Program-made: the position numbers and the translations under genes
Shown: one piece after another, positions 50,381 to 61,402 of the stretch
How the letters are laid out: each line of letters begins with the position of its first letter
How positions within the stretch are numbered: the first letter of the stretch is position 1
Assembly: GCA_033439295.1 (NCBI GenBank)
Contig: JAVTLE010000008.1
Location: 496,001 to 560,000 of the forward strand
Length of the DNA stretch: 64,000 bases
Direction: 5' to 3'
DNA from: Deuterostichococcus epilithicus
Lineage: Eukaryota > Chlorophyta > Trebouxiophyceae > Prasiolales > Stichococcaceae
The notes under the pieces: model-generated
What the model saw: only the letters and a program-made list of their open reading frames with translations
What the model was told of the DNA's origin: nothing
Databases searched by the model: none

Positions 50381-51185
50381 TGCGCTAGGCGCCGGGCGTC
50401 ATGGTCTACTGTGCAACATGCAGCGCTGCATGCGGCACCGCATGGCAATTGGCTGCCGTCGCGGAGCCATGCGACATGCTTTCGATTGGTGCGCAGGCAG
50501 CACATTTAGCAGCTGACCCTGGCCACGGTGCCTTTTGAAGGAGCAAGAACTTGAGTAGTTGTGCAAAGCTGTCTGCGGGACTGACTGTTGTGTCGCATGA
50601 CTTTGTAACAAAACACGGAGAGCGACCTGAACCAGGTCTCCACAGACCGCTGCAGGCACTGCAACCATTGAGCTTATCAACGCGAAAACCGACTTTGAAG
50701 ATTGAGCACGGTGCGAGCTGCGCGTGCTGTGCCATGTCGAAGAAATTCTAGGGTTTTGCACCTCGCGGGTAGCTCCTCACGTCAGATTGGGTCCGGAACG
50801 CTTGCAGGCAAACTGCAATTGCAGATCGATAACATACGTCCTTGACGCACTGCAGCTTAATTGAAGCAACTCGCAGTCGCCAGTCGCGCTCTGACGCTGC
50901 TCGAATTTTCCAGGTGCGCTCCCATCATGGTGGTGCATGGTACTCACGGGACATGCTGCATCGCTGCCGCATTGTGGCGTCATGTCCTTGCACGATCACT
51001 TTGTGCATCGTTCCTCAATCACACGATCAGCTTGCGCGATGATGTAACCGTGACAACTCTTGTCGGATGCACTATCACTGCCAGACTCGTATCTCGCGCA
51101 CTGTTGTGTTTGTGACGCAACGTATCATCTGCGGTTCGAGTGATCTGAGACCAGAAACATAAGACAGGCTTCATGGTGTGTCAGG
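50381..51185. other. Divergent promoter region between REV3 and superoxide dismutase
   Basis: 805 bases upstream of both genes. I see no exon, RNA gene or clear TATA box. Confidence 0.45.
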
Positions 51186-52942
51186 ATGGCTGTTGAAACT
51201 TTCACTCTGCCGCCGCTGCCGTACGACTATTCGGCTCTGGAGCCTTATGTCGACGCCACGACTATGCAGATCCACCATGAGTGAGTTGAAGCTAGCGATT
51301 TTACGCATGCTGTAGGTTGCCCGCAGGCTCTGCCGTGGCATGCGGTGATGGACGTTGTAAATTGATCCGACATTGACATACGCTCGCAAAGTCCACTGCT
51401 GCTCTTGATTCTGCAGCAAGCACCACGCCGTCTATGTCAAGGGCGTCAACGATGCGCTGTCAAAGCACCCGGAGCTGAAAGACATCGACCTGGTGTCCCT
51501 GCTCAAGAATGTGGGCACCGACAAGATCCCCTCGGACATCACGACGCCCGTGCGCAACCACGGTGCGGTGAATGCAGTGCCGTGCTCCGATCACAGCAGG
51601 ATTGATTGCAAATGGTTGCTACCGGCATCACAACCCAGGCGGCCAGCTGACAGACCGGTGGTTTGGTCCGCAGGCGGCGGCCACTGGAACCACAGCTTCT
51701 TCTGGAAGGTGATGGGCAAGCCAGCCGACAACAACGGGCCATCCGACGCGCTGAAGGCCGCCATCGGTGGGTTCCGTGCGATGGCCACCTGCTTGCTTCA
51801 TGCAACAGCTGTCCTGTGTCCACAGCTGTATGTACAGCTAAGCCAGACACGTCGAGCTGGGCGCTGTTCTAGTAACAGCCCCGCAAGGGGCTGCCACAAT
51901 AGTGCGTGGCCCTCAAACAAAGAAGCATATTTGTGCCCAATGTGCACTAGCTGGCCGTCCTTGCATATACGTAGACTCCAGCTTCGGCAGCCTGGACGAG
52001 GCCAAGTCCAAGTTCAATGCGGCGGCGGCTGGCCGCTTCGGCTCCGGCTGGGCGTGGCTGTCCGTCAAGGGCGACGGCTCCCTGGACATCAGCTCCACCC
52101 CCAACCAGGTCTGACACTCTGACGCGGTGGCAGGAGAGCACGTGAGCAGCACTCTTGGGCTGCTTCTTGGGTTGCTTCTTGGGTTGCTTCTTGGGTTGCG
52201 ACTCAGGGTGCCATGCATCGGCAGCAGTGTGCCGGGGCCGCCCTGCTTATGCAGCAGTGCACCTGACACGCTATGCGCTCAAAGTCTTGGCGGGAGGGTT
52301 GAGGACCTGCTGAGGGAATCTGTCAGCCCAACAGCTGGCAGGTTAGCAGTCACGTCCGTCAACCTCGTGTCGCTGTTGCAGGACAATCCGCTGCAGGCGG
52401 CCTTTGTGCCGGAGCCGGCCACCCCAATCCTGGGCCTGGACGTGTGGGAGCATGCGTACTACCTCAAGTGCGTGTCTACAATACAGCTCTGCACACTGAC
52501 TCGAAGCGCAGTTCTCTTGCGCGCACTGGAGCAACGTCAAAATGCTGAATGCTGACAGATTGCTTCGGCTGGACATTCACCCCACATTGTCAGGGCGAGT
52601 CACACTTGTGCAAAGCACAGGGAGATGTCAAAATTGAGGCACTGAGGCTGTCGATTTTGCCCCAGGTATCAGAATCAACGCCCAGCCTACATTGCCGCCT
52701 TCTGGAATGTGAGCCGTTATTTCTTGTGTGGGTGAAAGAGTTTGCATGCTGTCCGCACACCCTTGCAGCTGCCAGCGGTGGAGCCTTCAACCACCTCGTG
52801 TACCACATGCTCGATTTGCGCGGCCCAGGTGGGCTTAAGGTTTGCTGTGACATGGCATATTGCGCTAGTGCAGGTGGTGAACTGGGACACCGTGAATGAG
52901 AACTTCGAGAAGGCAAAGAATGGGGAGGTGCCCTCCGTCTGA
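51186..52942 (+). CDS. Manganese-type superoxide dismutase
   Basis: Converts superoxide to hydrogen peroxide and oxygen. Seven exons, phases checked: 51186-51280, 51417-51562, 51674-51766, 51975-52108, 52382-52467, 52666-52708, 52874-52942 (221 aa). Metal ligands are His in MQIHHDKHHAVYV, His in [16 protein letters not shown], and Asp and His in [18 protein letters not shown]. The Mn type is favoured by Gly-Gly-Gly-His before the second His and by Gln in TPNQD, the position used by MnSODs rather than FeSODs. The ending [16 protein letters not shown] fits the family. There is no obvious targeting peptide: the protein begins [20 protein letters not shown], so it is either cytosolic or has an unseen upstream exon. 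Convergent neighbours to the right are degraded. Confidence 0.93.
52152..52199 (+). repeat. Short 12-bp tandem repeat in a SOD intron
   Basis: About four units of a CTTCTTGGGTTG-like 12-mer just after the donor of intron 4. No function is apparent. Confidence 0.8.
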
Positions 52943-54462
52943 ACTGAAGGCCCCGAGGTGAGCAGTGAGTGACGATGCGCAACCGATGATGGACCCCTCT
53001 TTCTGTGTGGTGGAATCCAAATAATGGGTTGTGCGCTCATGATGGGGCCGCTTACCACCATCCCTGCAGGTGTTACCAACAAGCCGCCTGTAGACTGCAT
53101 CGATCCTGGAGTTTTGCGGCAGCATTGCTCTGTGTACCACTACACGGAAGGCCGCTGGCGAAGTAACTAGTTGCAAATTTCATTTGACGTGTGTATGTCA
53201 GGCGCCTGCCTGTTTTCTGTGGTTGTACGACAGTTAGTGCAGCTTTTTTGAGCGTCCACATCTTGCATGTCACAGTCATGTTGTGGAACCGCTCTTAGGC
53301 TCTGCTTGGTGATATTTGAGGCTTGGGTCAGCTGAAACACGCCTCAGCACTGCCCCGCAGTTTCATCTGCCCGCCTCCATTTCCCACCAGCGTCACAGCG
53401 CAAGCTGGAGCTGCTGTAATAGGTATCCTCTGGGCGTTGTACCTCGCAGCCTTGCCCAGCAGTGCCTGACAGCGCGGCTGATGCGAGACCAGCTGTTGAC
53501 GGGCGTATTGCTGGCATTCAGTTCGGGCAGAGCAGCACTGCGATGACGCAGCTCACAGCAGGCACAAGCGTGAAGCGGCCTCCTCCATCCGGCGGCTGCC
53601 GGGTCGCTTAAACACACCGGAGCACCTCAAAAATGGTGGCTGCAGGCACTTGTCGCTGTGGCTGCAGCGCAAACATCACGTCTGCGCAGCATTTTTCACA
53701 AAGATACAGCAGTAACGGCCGCCATCACCCTGAGGCAGCTGAGTCGTGCAGCTGGTGCAAGCCCCACGCACCGCCAGATGTGCAAGCTAGCGCTCACCCG
53801 CATTTGAGATAGCAGTCCGCCCACGACAGAGCCGCCGAAGCCTCCCTCGTCGCGTGCGGATGCCGTCGCCAGCAGCGCATCCTCCATCCTGCGGCTCAGC
53901 ATCTGCCTTCAGTGCAAGGCCATTCTTGCAAGCCCCATGGCCGCCCACACCAGCGGGTCTGCACCGTCACTGTTCATGCTGCACCTCAGTAGTGCCTCTG
54001 CGGCTTCGTGGAATTTGGCAGCCGGGCCGTTTATCAGCCACTAGCAGCCTCTTGCAGGCGCCGCTACACCAGGGTTTTGCTGAGCTTGCTAGAGCGGCGG
54101 TGTTCACGAGTAGCTCCGCAGCAATGTCAGCGTTGACCAATCCACTCTCTGGGGTCACCAAGTCGGTCGAGCTGCCCCCCGGTGCTGCCATGTCATTTGC
54201 AACTGGTGCAACTGCCTCTGACATAGCTGCTGACGGCGCTGCTGCCTAGCACGGCTGCTTTGGGCGCAGGTCGTCCACAACACTTAAGACTGCAGGGTCG
54301 CGGTGAGCCTCAAAACCTCAAGATGGAGCAGCGCTGCGCACAGCTGCGGCTGGATTGACGGCCCAGATGAGTTAGGTTCGTCAGCGGTGTAATTGCAGTC
54401 ATGCAGAGGCGAGCCTCTGTGGCGAGCCTCTGGGCTGAAAACGTGCTGCCTGCCGTCCGCAG
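52943..54462. other. Gene-poor region after SOD
   Basis: Contains the SOD 3' UTR (TGTAA near 53414). On the minus strand, short frames reading SRRMEDALLATASARDEGGF (about 53800-53895) and GSRRMEEAA (about 53590-53615) look like two diverged copies of the same motif. They may be remnants of an unrecognised gene. The upstream catalytic exon expected for the following pseudouridine synthase (HRLDxxTSG) was not found here. Confidence 0.4.
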
Positions 54463-55432
54463 GCGTCCTGCTGTGTGCACGCTCGCCGGAAGCACGGCAA
54501 AAGCTGGCTGCGAACTTTGCAGGGAAGACACGGCAGAGCCGCAGCGCGGCAGCGGCGGGCGATACGAGCCTAAGGAAGCTGTGCCTGGCGCTCGTGAGCG
54601 GCAGCCCTGTGACAAACAGCGGCACCGTGGACGTGCCCATAGGCCTGGTGCAGCACGCCGGGCTGTGCACTGGGCTCTGTGCGGCCGACCTAACAATGGC
54701 AAGCCGGCGCGGTCAGCGTGGCACACGCTGAAGCCCCTGCCAGAGCGGGGCGCCTCAGTCTCGCGGTCGAGATCTTCACAGGTGAGTCGATCGCTCAGCA
54801 GTGCTGCCATATCTTGGTCCGGCCGCACATGTGACCTGGGCTGAGCGCCTGCTGTGCGCGCTTGCGTTCAGAGGTCTGCATGACACAATCTGTAGAGCGG
54901 CTTGGACAGTAGCTCCTTGCGTGGCAGTGCCTTGCGCCCCTGCTGTGCAGCAGGTCGAACTCATCAGATACGCATACACATGGCTGCGATGGGGCACCCG
55001 CTGGTGGGCGACCCGCTGTATGCGCCGGGCGGCGGCGTGTTGGCAGCCGTGGCGGTGCCGGAAGGGACGCCAAGCTCGGTCAGGGGAGCGATGCCAGGGG
55101 AAACAGGCTACAGCTTGCATAGCTGGCAGCTGAAGCTCAAACACCCGATGACAGGTGCTAGGGGATGTTTTACGACTGCTCCATGCGGGTGCACGAGGAC
55201 TATTGCCCAGATGGCGCCAGGAACAGTAAGGCGGACGCCACTGTCGGCAGGACATCGGTGGTTTGCTGAAGTTTCAGCTTGCGGAGGGGCAGCAGGTGGG
55301 CATCAGATGACGTCGAACGCTCATTGCAAATATACTGGCTGTGCAGGCGAGACCATGCACATGGTGGCGGAGCCGCCGACATCTTTTGAGGAGGCTTTGC
55401 AGGAGGAGGGCCGTGGCTGGGTGTGGCGCTGA
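54463..55432 (+). pseudogene. RluA-family RNA pseudouridine synthase remnant with frameshifts
   Basis: RluA-type synthases isomerise uridine in RNA. Visible pieces in order are GVLLCARSPEARQKLAANFA, LRKLCLALVSGSP, VDVPIGLVQHAGLCTGLCAA, NNGKPARSAWHTLKPLPERG, then LAVEIFT joined by an intron (54781-54952) to GRTHQIRIHMAAMGHPLVGD and YSLHSWQLKLKHPMTG. The last exon is ETMHMVAEPPTSFEEALQ. Inside the first exon the reading frame must change twice, near 54685 and near 54755. Each time one base appears to be missing. The exon with the catalytic Asp (HRLD motif) is also not visible. Either this is a decaying gene or the local sequence has errors. Three N positions within 3 kb downstream make the second possible. 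Confidence 0.7.
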
Positions 55433-55663
55433 AACCTTCAGCACACCTTCTCGGCACCGCCAAGTCACGCCCCGACGTATTGGTGCGCCCACTTCACAAT
55501 TTGTTGCTTTTCGCCAATTGGCGGCGAAATCATTCATTGCCAGTGCATGCATGATGGTCATGCATGAAGCACTGTGTGAGCTGCTGCGTTGCATCGCGCA
55601 GCCGTCATTCGTCGTTTCAGGACAGCGGCCGGTGATGGCACGTACATTTTTCCTTGGACTCAG

Positions 55664-55789
55664 GTGCTTCCGAGCAGCGCTCCCATCAGGTGCTGCGCAG
55701 CCGGCAGCCGCGGCGTGCGGTGCCGGCTCAGAGGCGCGCGGTGTGCGTGCAAGCCGCCGACCTCAAGGCGCTCATCTTCGACTGCGTCG
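55664..55789 (+). pseudogene. Orphan first exon of a plastid HAD-type (CbbY-like) hydrolase
   Basis: After an acceptor (GGACTCAG) the frame reads RRAVPAQRRAVCVQA then ADLKALIFDCV and ends at a GTGAGT donor. It resembles plant and algal CbbY-like phosphatases, where a transit peptide precedes LKALIFDCDGV. The second Asp of the DxD motif, the general acid/base, is Val here. No matching downstream exon was found before the U2 gene. It is therefore probably a fragment. Identification rests on one short motif. Confidence 0.4.
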
Positions 55790-55800
55790 GTGAGTGAGGA

Positions 55801-55851
55801 CGTATCGGAAGCACAAACATATCAGAAGCACAGACGTATCGGAAGCACAAA
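55801..55851 (+). repeat. Three 17-bp tandem repeats
   Basis: CGTATCGGAAGCACAAA, a diverged middle copy, then CGTATCGGAAGCACAAA again, directly downstream of the orphan exon's splice donor. Confidence 0.9.
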
Positions 55852-56138
55852 CATCATGGTGCCTGCTCGGTGGAGTCTGGGTGCCGCCGCACTGGCGTGC
55901 CAGGCCATGTGGTCAAGGGCGGCACGAGGGTGGTGGAGTTGTCGCAGCGTGCAGAACCTTGCAGTGGCAGTAATCTGGTAGATGAGAACCCTTGCCATGG
56001 CCACCGAATGCATGCGGAGCCCAGCTGCCTGCTGCGGAGTTGGCTGCACAGATCAACCACGAGGTGCAACCCATAACTGGAGTTGTATAGGGGCTTCTGC
56101 TCCGGAATCAGCATGTCCAGGCATCTTCCCTACCAAGC

Positions 56139-56330
56139 ATACCTTTCTCGGCCTATTTGGCTAAGATCAAGTGTAGTATCTGTTCTTATCAGTTTGATCG
56201 CTGATATCGGTTCATTGAACCGTTTCGATCAAATGAATTTTTCTGGGCGGTAGGCTCCACCATGTCGGATTTATCCGGCCGGACCTGCCCGCTTGGACAC
56301 GGCACTGCACTACAGCCGTGACCGAGCAGC
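56139..56330 (+). ncRNA. U2 spliceosomal snRNA
   Basis: The 5' end reads ATACCTTTCTCGGCC, then TTTGGCTAAGATCAAGTG, and the branch-point recognition sequence GTAGTA at 56173-56178. TCTGTTCTTATCAGTTTGAT matches conserved U2 stem-loop II. A CGGTTCA/TGAACCG hairpin follows, then an Sm-like site AATTTTTCT near 56236-56245. The 3' part holds a CACGGC/GCCGTG stem around ACTGCACTACA, the stem-loop IV expected to bind U2B''. The length of about 190 nt is normal, and the 3' end is estimated. CCCATAACTGG about 70 bases upstream recurs at 57130 and may be part of the promoter. Confidence 0.93.
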
Positions 56331-56672
56331 CCTCCCCACCATCCACCAAACCACACTCCCCCTCCCCCGACCCCCCCCTTCCCCACATTCCCCACCCGCA
56401 CTCGAAGCTAGTCTGCGTTCCGACGGAATAATTTATGGTAGGCTGAGGCTCGCGCATGCGCATCCTCGGCACCCCCTTCCCCCCCTTCCCCACACTCCCC
56501 ACCCGCACTCCAACGGCCCACGCTGCAAACAGCTAGTCTGCACCTAGCATTTCATCCAGGCTAACAATGCAAGCATGGCGTCNATGGTTATAGCAGGCCG
56601 NGATTTGCGCATGCGCATCCTCGGCACCCCCAACACCCCCAACCTCAACCCCACCCCACCCCACCACACTAC
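56320..56672 (+). repeat. C-rich degenerate repeats containing N positions
   Basis: Blocks of CCCCAC/CCCCTTCC-rich sequence near 56320-56400, 56465-56520 and 56628-56672, with GCGCATGCGCATCCTCGGCA-like segments repeated at about 56452 and 56608. Ambiguous bases are at 56583 and 56601 here, and a third at 57417. Similar C-rich sequence recurs at 58040-58110. Confidence 0.7.
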
Positions 56673-57840
56673 ATGTTTCAGCATAGTTTCGTTTGTTCAT
56701 GGCATGGCCGCGGCGCGGCGTCAAAGCAACCTCTATGCGACGACTGTGTAATTCTGCCATGCCTGCCGCAAAAGCGGCTGCGTCCAGTGTCGCTGCCGCA
56801 TCCAGCTAAGACTTTAATCAGCTAACACCGGCGCTGACCCCGATGAGGCCCCGCTGCTGCCTCTCTTTCCCACACAGCCTGCCGCAGCAGCGGCACCAAG
56901 TAACACATATGTGCTCTTGGCATCAGAGCCTACAACACGCCCTCGCCTGCGGTGTATGAGAAGCTTTGCCTGAAAGTTGACTGAAAGCTGCCTGAGAACC
57001 TAAACCCTAAACCCTAAACCCTAAATCAAGCACCTTCATCGTGAGGCGGCCTGCGTTGCACCACAAGAGTTCGATGGAATTTGGCGTGTTAGTCCATTTC
57101 ACCAAATCGATTGAACTTCGGACCCAGTGGTGCACCCATAACTAGGGTGCATCGGTACCCAAGAAATGCGCCACAACATGGCGTCCAACTCCGGCGATCG
57201 GCATCTTTGCGCTTGGGTGGCATGTCGTCTCCTTGATGCTCGCACGTGCGGCAAGCCCGTATGGGGACGCCAGCTCACCAGAACGGACTGCTGGAACCTC
57301 CGCCGAGCAGCGACGGGCGCCGCGGCTCGCTGCAGAGACTGTGCCGTGAGCAAAGCAGATATGTCTCGGCCATGCTGCGGAAAGCGGACGCATGCCTGCA
57401 CGGTCGTGGGAGCCTCNGCGCCGGTCGCGCGCGCGACCGTCAGGGCCCGTAGCGTAACCGCAGCGTTTGTGGCAACCGTGCTGACGCAGCTGCTAAGAGC
57501 CTCGGACTGCTCGCGGCAGTCAGCGTCCAGGTGCTAGCCGCAAAGCTCAGAGCCAACTTGCAAGCACGCTGTGCTGCCGCTCCTCGGCGCCGTGAAGCAG
57601 CGCATCTCGGCGAACAGCCCCCTCTATCGCCGCTCATACCTTCGACGATTGCATCTCACAGTCTGTGCGCATTCCGTTTGGGGTCCGACCTGCTGTGCGC
57701 TGCAAATGAGTTTCCCACGCTGGGGATCCTAGGTAGTCGTGATCACGCGGGAGAATGAAGTAATACTCCACCAGACTGGAACTCGGGCGCGATGTTTCTC
57801 GAGCGTGCATTGCTATTCGGGAACCTGCCTGCTTGATCGG
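56673..57840. other. Repeat-rich noncoding stretch
   Basis: No supported gene apart from the interstitial telomeric array listed separately. A GGTGCACCCATAACTAGGGTGC segment near 57127 resembles the region upstream of the U2 gene. Confidence 0.4.
56999..57025 (+). repeat. Interstitial plant-type telomeric repeat
   Basis: CCTAAA followed by three exact CCCTAAA units. This is the plant and trebouxiophyte telomere motif. The array is too short to be a functional end, so it is an interstitial copy or telo-box cluster. Confidence 0.9.
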
Positions 57841-57897
57841 AGACCTGCCCGCTTGGACGCGTGCACTACAGCAGCGACCGAGCAGCCCTCTCCACCA
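57841..57897 (+). pseudogene. Partial copy of the U2 snRNA 3' end
   Basis: GACCTGCCCGCTTGGACGCG, then TGCACTACAGCAGCGACCGA and GCAGCCCTC, match 56282-56335 of the U2 gene with small changes. The stem pairing of loop IV is disturbed. The U2 5' half is absent, so this is a truncated duplicate. Confidence 0.75.
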
Positions 57898-58394
57898 ACC
57901 ACAGACCAACCACAGTTGGGGCAATGTCGCAGTTAATGAGGTCTAACCGAGACGCGACTATTGCTGGTTGAAAACTAAATCCAATCCCCGTCATTGTGGC
58001 CTCGGCCCTCTGACAATTTCTGGACGGAGGGCGCTTCGGCTGTATCCCTCCAAACCCCACATCACATCACCACCCAACCCCCTTCCAAACCCCACACACT
58101 CTGCTCACATACCGCACACCACTGATGCCCTGTCCATCAGTGTTGGATTCACGTTTTCACAGGTGTTGAGAGAGGAAGCCGTAGCGTTGGCAGACGTGGT
58201 CGCCAGTGACGGTGGCGTCCGGGCAGCAACCCCCCAGCACACTGGCAAATGACAGCGCGCCAGCAGCGAACGGCGTCTCTCCAGCTGCGCCACCAGCCGA
58301 TGACCCGATCGACGCGGGGCGCATGTCCGTGGTGGCCGCCACAGCGCTGGGCGCGGCGGTGGTGTGGGCAACGCTATTGGTGAATGCGGAGGAA
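57898..58394 (+). other. Possible exon fragments before the MITE
   Basis: TTTTCACAG at 58154-58162 is a good acceptor. A frame downstream reads PADDPIDAGRMSVVAATALG then AAVVWATLLVNAEE, a possible membrane segment. No family is recognised. The MITE sits at the end of this frame. Confidence 0.3.
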
Positions 58395-58807
58395 CAGGGT
58401 TGCACCGCACGTCACTTTACACTGACGTGCGGCCGTGCGCACGCGTGCGCACCGCGTGCGCACGTCGCACGGCAGGGAACGGCACTTTCGCACGGCTGCT
58501 TGTCACCCAGGGGAATGAAGAAACAGGCTGCGCTGGGCAATAACAGGTTGAACAATGCGTACAACCTCGCTGCACATATATCTTATGCGTTGAGATGATG
58601 TATGCAACATGTTGAATGGCGGTGATGTGCAGTTGCGTCTCATTTGCAGCCGCAGTAGCATGCCGGCAACTGTTGTCTAGCTGGATTACGTCACTGTCTG
58701 ACAGCGTCTGACAACGTGCGCACGGCAGTGCTCACAGCCGTGCGGCCGTGCGCACGCGTGTGGAACGCGTGCGCGTGCGCACGCGTGCGCCGTGCGGTGC
58801 AACCCTG
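58395..58807. mobile_element. hAT-type MITE with 8-bp target site duplication
   Basis: 413 bases with 17-bp perfect terminal inverted repeats CAGGGTTGCACCGCACG at 58395-58411 and 58791-58807. It is flanked on both sides by CGGAGGAA (58387-58394 and 58808-58815). CAGGG termini and 8-bp duplications are typical of hAT elements. Subterminal palindromic GTGCGCACGCG repeats lie inside both ends. There is no transposase, so it is non-autonomous. Confidence 0.9.
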
Positions 58808-58815
58808 CGGAGGAA

Positions 58816-60521
58816 CACGCGAGATTCCAGCACCTCGATCTAGCACCAACGTTTGGTTGCCATCTGAGTTGGCAATCGGCAGCGTGCTGCGCCCATCGGC
58901 AAGCCTGGCAGTTGCATAAGATGGGTGGTCTGGAATCTGGATGTCCAGCTAAGGGGGTTAGCAAGAAAGCGAGGGTGCGGCGGCAAGCGGCGGAACACTG
59001 AAGCAAAGTCAAGCCTTCAGGCCGAGTGTCCAAGCTGGACTACTGATTACTGACCATGAACAGTAGCCATATTTGGCGTCAAGGGCAGCGCTGCTAGCAG
59101 TGCTTGGCGGGGCGTCGGGCCGGGCCGGCACTTGACCGCATGCGCGGCGAGGGTACTAGTGTGACCCCTTGAATTTGACAGCAGAAGTGGGGGGGGGCGG
59201 ACCACACAAATGGAGGGAGCGGCACCCCTGTGACCTCAGCGAAACACAAAACTCAGTCCAGCAGAAGTAACCGAAATTAAACCTCGGGGTTCATATCAAG
59301 TAGTACTTGACAACTTTCATGCAACGTTCATACCCCGGCTAACATACCCAGCTCCATCAGAACCTGGAAGTCAAGCGCCGGTGGGCGTCGTTAGTAGTGC
59401 CATGGGGGACCTGGCGCGAATCCGACGTGACGTTGCGTTTTATTTGTGGTACCTTGCCGGTGCGCCCGGGCGACAGGGTTTAGCTCCCAGGCGACAGTTA
59501 TTAGTCACCGCCCCCCGGCCACCGCAGCTGCACTTAGCCAGCACTCCCTGCCCATGCCTTAGCCGTTCGCCAGGCTTCATGCCGAAGCTGCAGCTCATAT
59601 ATGGCGTTGCAGCCATGCCTCTAGCTGCGCTGCAAGCCAGCGCGCCGAGAGCTGGACCTCGACCTGCCTGACTGTACCGCTGCCTAGTCGATCGCAGGCT
59701 TCCTGACTGGCCGGCAGCAGCAGTCTGTGTCCGTTTCAAAGGTCTGAATGAAGTGTGCAGGCTTGCCTGCCGCAAGCGCTGCCATGCGCAGCCAGCAGCA
59801 GGCTTGCGTACCCTGCCGATCGCACAGCTCAGCGCAACCTAGATGCAGCGCGTCTGGTCGGCTGGGGGCAGGGATTGAAGGAGATAGGGGGCATCACAAC
59901 CCTCCAAAGAAGCTTTCTGCAAGCGCGCAGGCTTCTTACAGCTGTTGTAGGCTCACGATCGTGCAATCTGCAACGTCACTGCAGACAGAGCAAACTACAC
60001 CTGTGCGCCGCGCGGTCTGCGCTGCGCTGCCATCCAAGGTTAGGAAACAGTCTATCACAGATACCGCGCTGATACTGGCCAGCTGGGGCTCACGACCGTG
60101 ATGCAGACGCTGCCCCGGCTGCCTGGCACTCAAGCTCTGGACGTCGCCGGCTGCGACAGCTCTTGCGGATGCGACAGACCAGTGACGCAGCTGCCATGAG
60201 CAGGCGAGGACGACCTGAATAGCTGCAACATCTGCAGCCCTTGCTGCCGGCGCCTGGCCGAGCGCTTGTCGCCGGAGACGGCTGATCGCGGAAGGGCCAC
60301 GCGACCTTCCTGACCGTTCCGTGAAGGTGCTGGGCTTTACCAGTGCAGCCTCCTAGCAGTCAGCGCAAGTGAACAGGCGCGCGCAGCGCGCCGGCTGGGC
60401 CGTCTTGCAGTTGCATCTTGGGGAAGTTATCTCACGCATATCTGCTGAAAACAGCCAATTTTGCATCTCAGGATGTAACCTCGCTGTGATTTCTTTACAT
60501 CTTTGCGTGAGATATGTCTAT
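58816..60521. other. No gene recognised
   Basis: Short open frames only (for example 58816-59001 and 59381-59671), with no recognisable family, RNA or repeat. A run of G lies near 59190. Confidence 0.4.
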
Positions 60522-60547
60522 GTTATCAACACCAGGGTGTTAATAAC
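60522..60547. repeat. Near-perfect palindrome and related GTTAATAAC repeats
   Basis: GTTATCAACACC and GGTGTTAATAAC form a hairpin with one mismatch. GTTAATAAC recurs twice at 60782-60800, the second followed by ACC in near-inverted orientation to 60536-60547. They may mark ends of a small element or of the gypsy LTR. Confidence 0.6.
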
Positions 60548-61116
60548 ATCCTCACAGAGGTTTTGAACACGCTCCCTCACACACCAAGAAATGCGGCGCT
60601 GGCACCGAACTTGCACTTGAGGAATGACTGGGATACAGCACGATGCCCGCGCAGCTTGCTGACAGCATCTAGGTGGCCCCCAGGCGGCTCGGCGTGACCC
60701 AAGCCGGACTCAGGGTTTAGTCACTTCAAGCAGACTCAGCTGACACCAGCCACTTTCCAACACGGCCGATGTTTGAAATCCGTTAATAACGCGTTAATAA
60801 CACCGTTTGTGCAAAACCTGTCTATTGCACTGCCCACACTACCTCAACCTTATGCAAGTGGCAGGTTGGGCGACGGCCCAACGCGCAAGCGCAGCTTGGG
60901 TACAACCTGCAGGTACCATGTAGCAGAATGGTGTCGGAGAACGCACGTGTCACCACGTGGCGTGAGTCAGCATTACATACTCCAACTTCGCGTCGTTTGC
61001 CATCGAACAGTCTGGACGCCTTTAGAGAATACTCCAGATGGTGCTTGCAACTGCGAACGTTCTAGAGACGGGAATAACGCATCAGGCAGTACAGGGCTTA
61101 GACTTGGGAACATTGC

Positions 61117-61123
61117 TATAAAA
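61117..61123 (+). promoter_or_regulatory. TATA box of the retroelement
   Basis: TATAAAA, 286 bases before the gag start codon, in the expected LTR position. Confidence 0.5.
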
Positions 61124-61402
61124 GCATGGCGCTGGCACATTTGCAGGACACTTCTCGTTTGCACTTCTCGTTCTCAAAACTCTCCTCCAACTTGTAAGCA
61201 GTCGCTAACCTCAGAACGCAGCACGTCGGAACTCAGAACCTACTTCCAGTACCTCCAGAAAGACAGATTGAGGCCACCTCAGCACTGCAGGGCCCCGTTC
61301 TGTCACAGTGGTTATCGGTGCCGTCGATTCGTTCTGTTCGCCCTTTTCAAAGCGTAAAAACCTTCGCAACCTTCCACGCTAAACCAGCCCTATAGCAGCA
61401 GT

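Noticed and set aside
58430-58800. GTGCGCACGCGTGCGC palindromes as a replication origin or CpG regulatory island
   Set aside because: They are subterminal repeats of the MITE defined by its inverted ends and target duplications.
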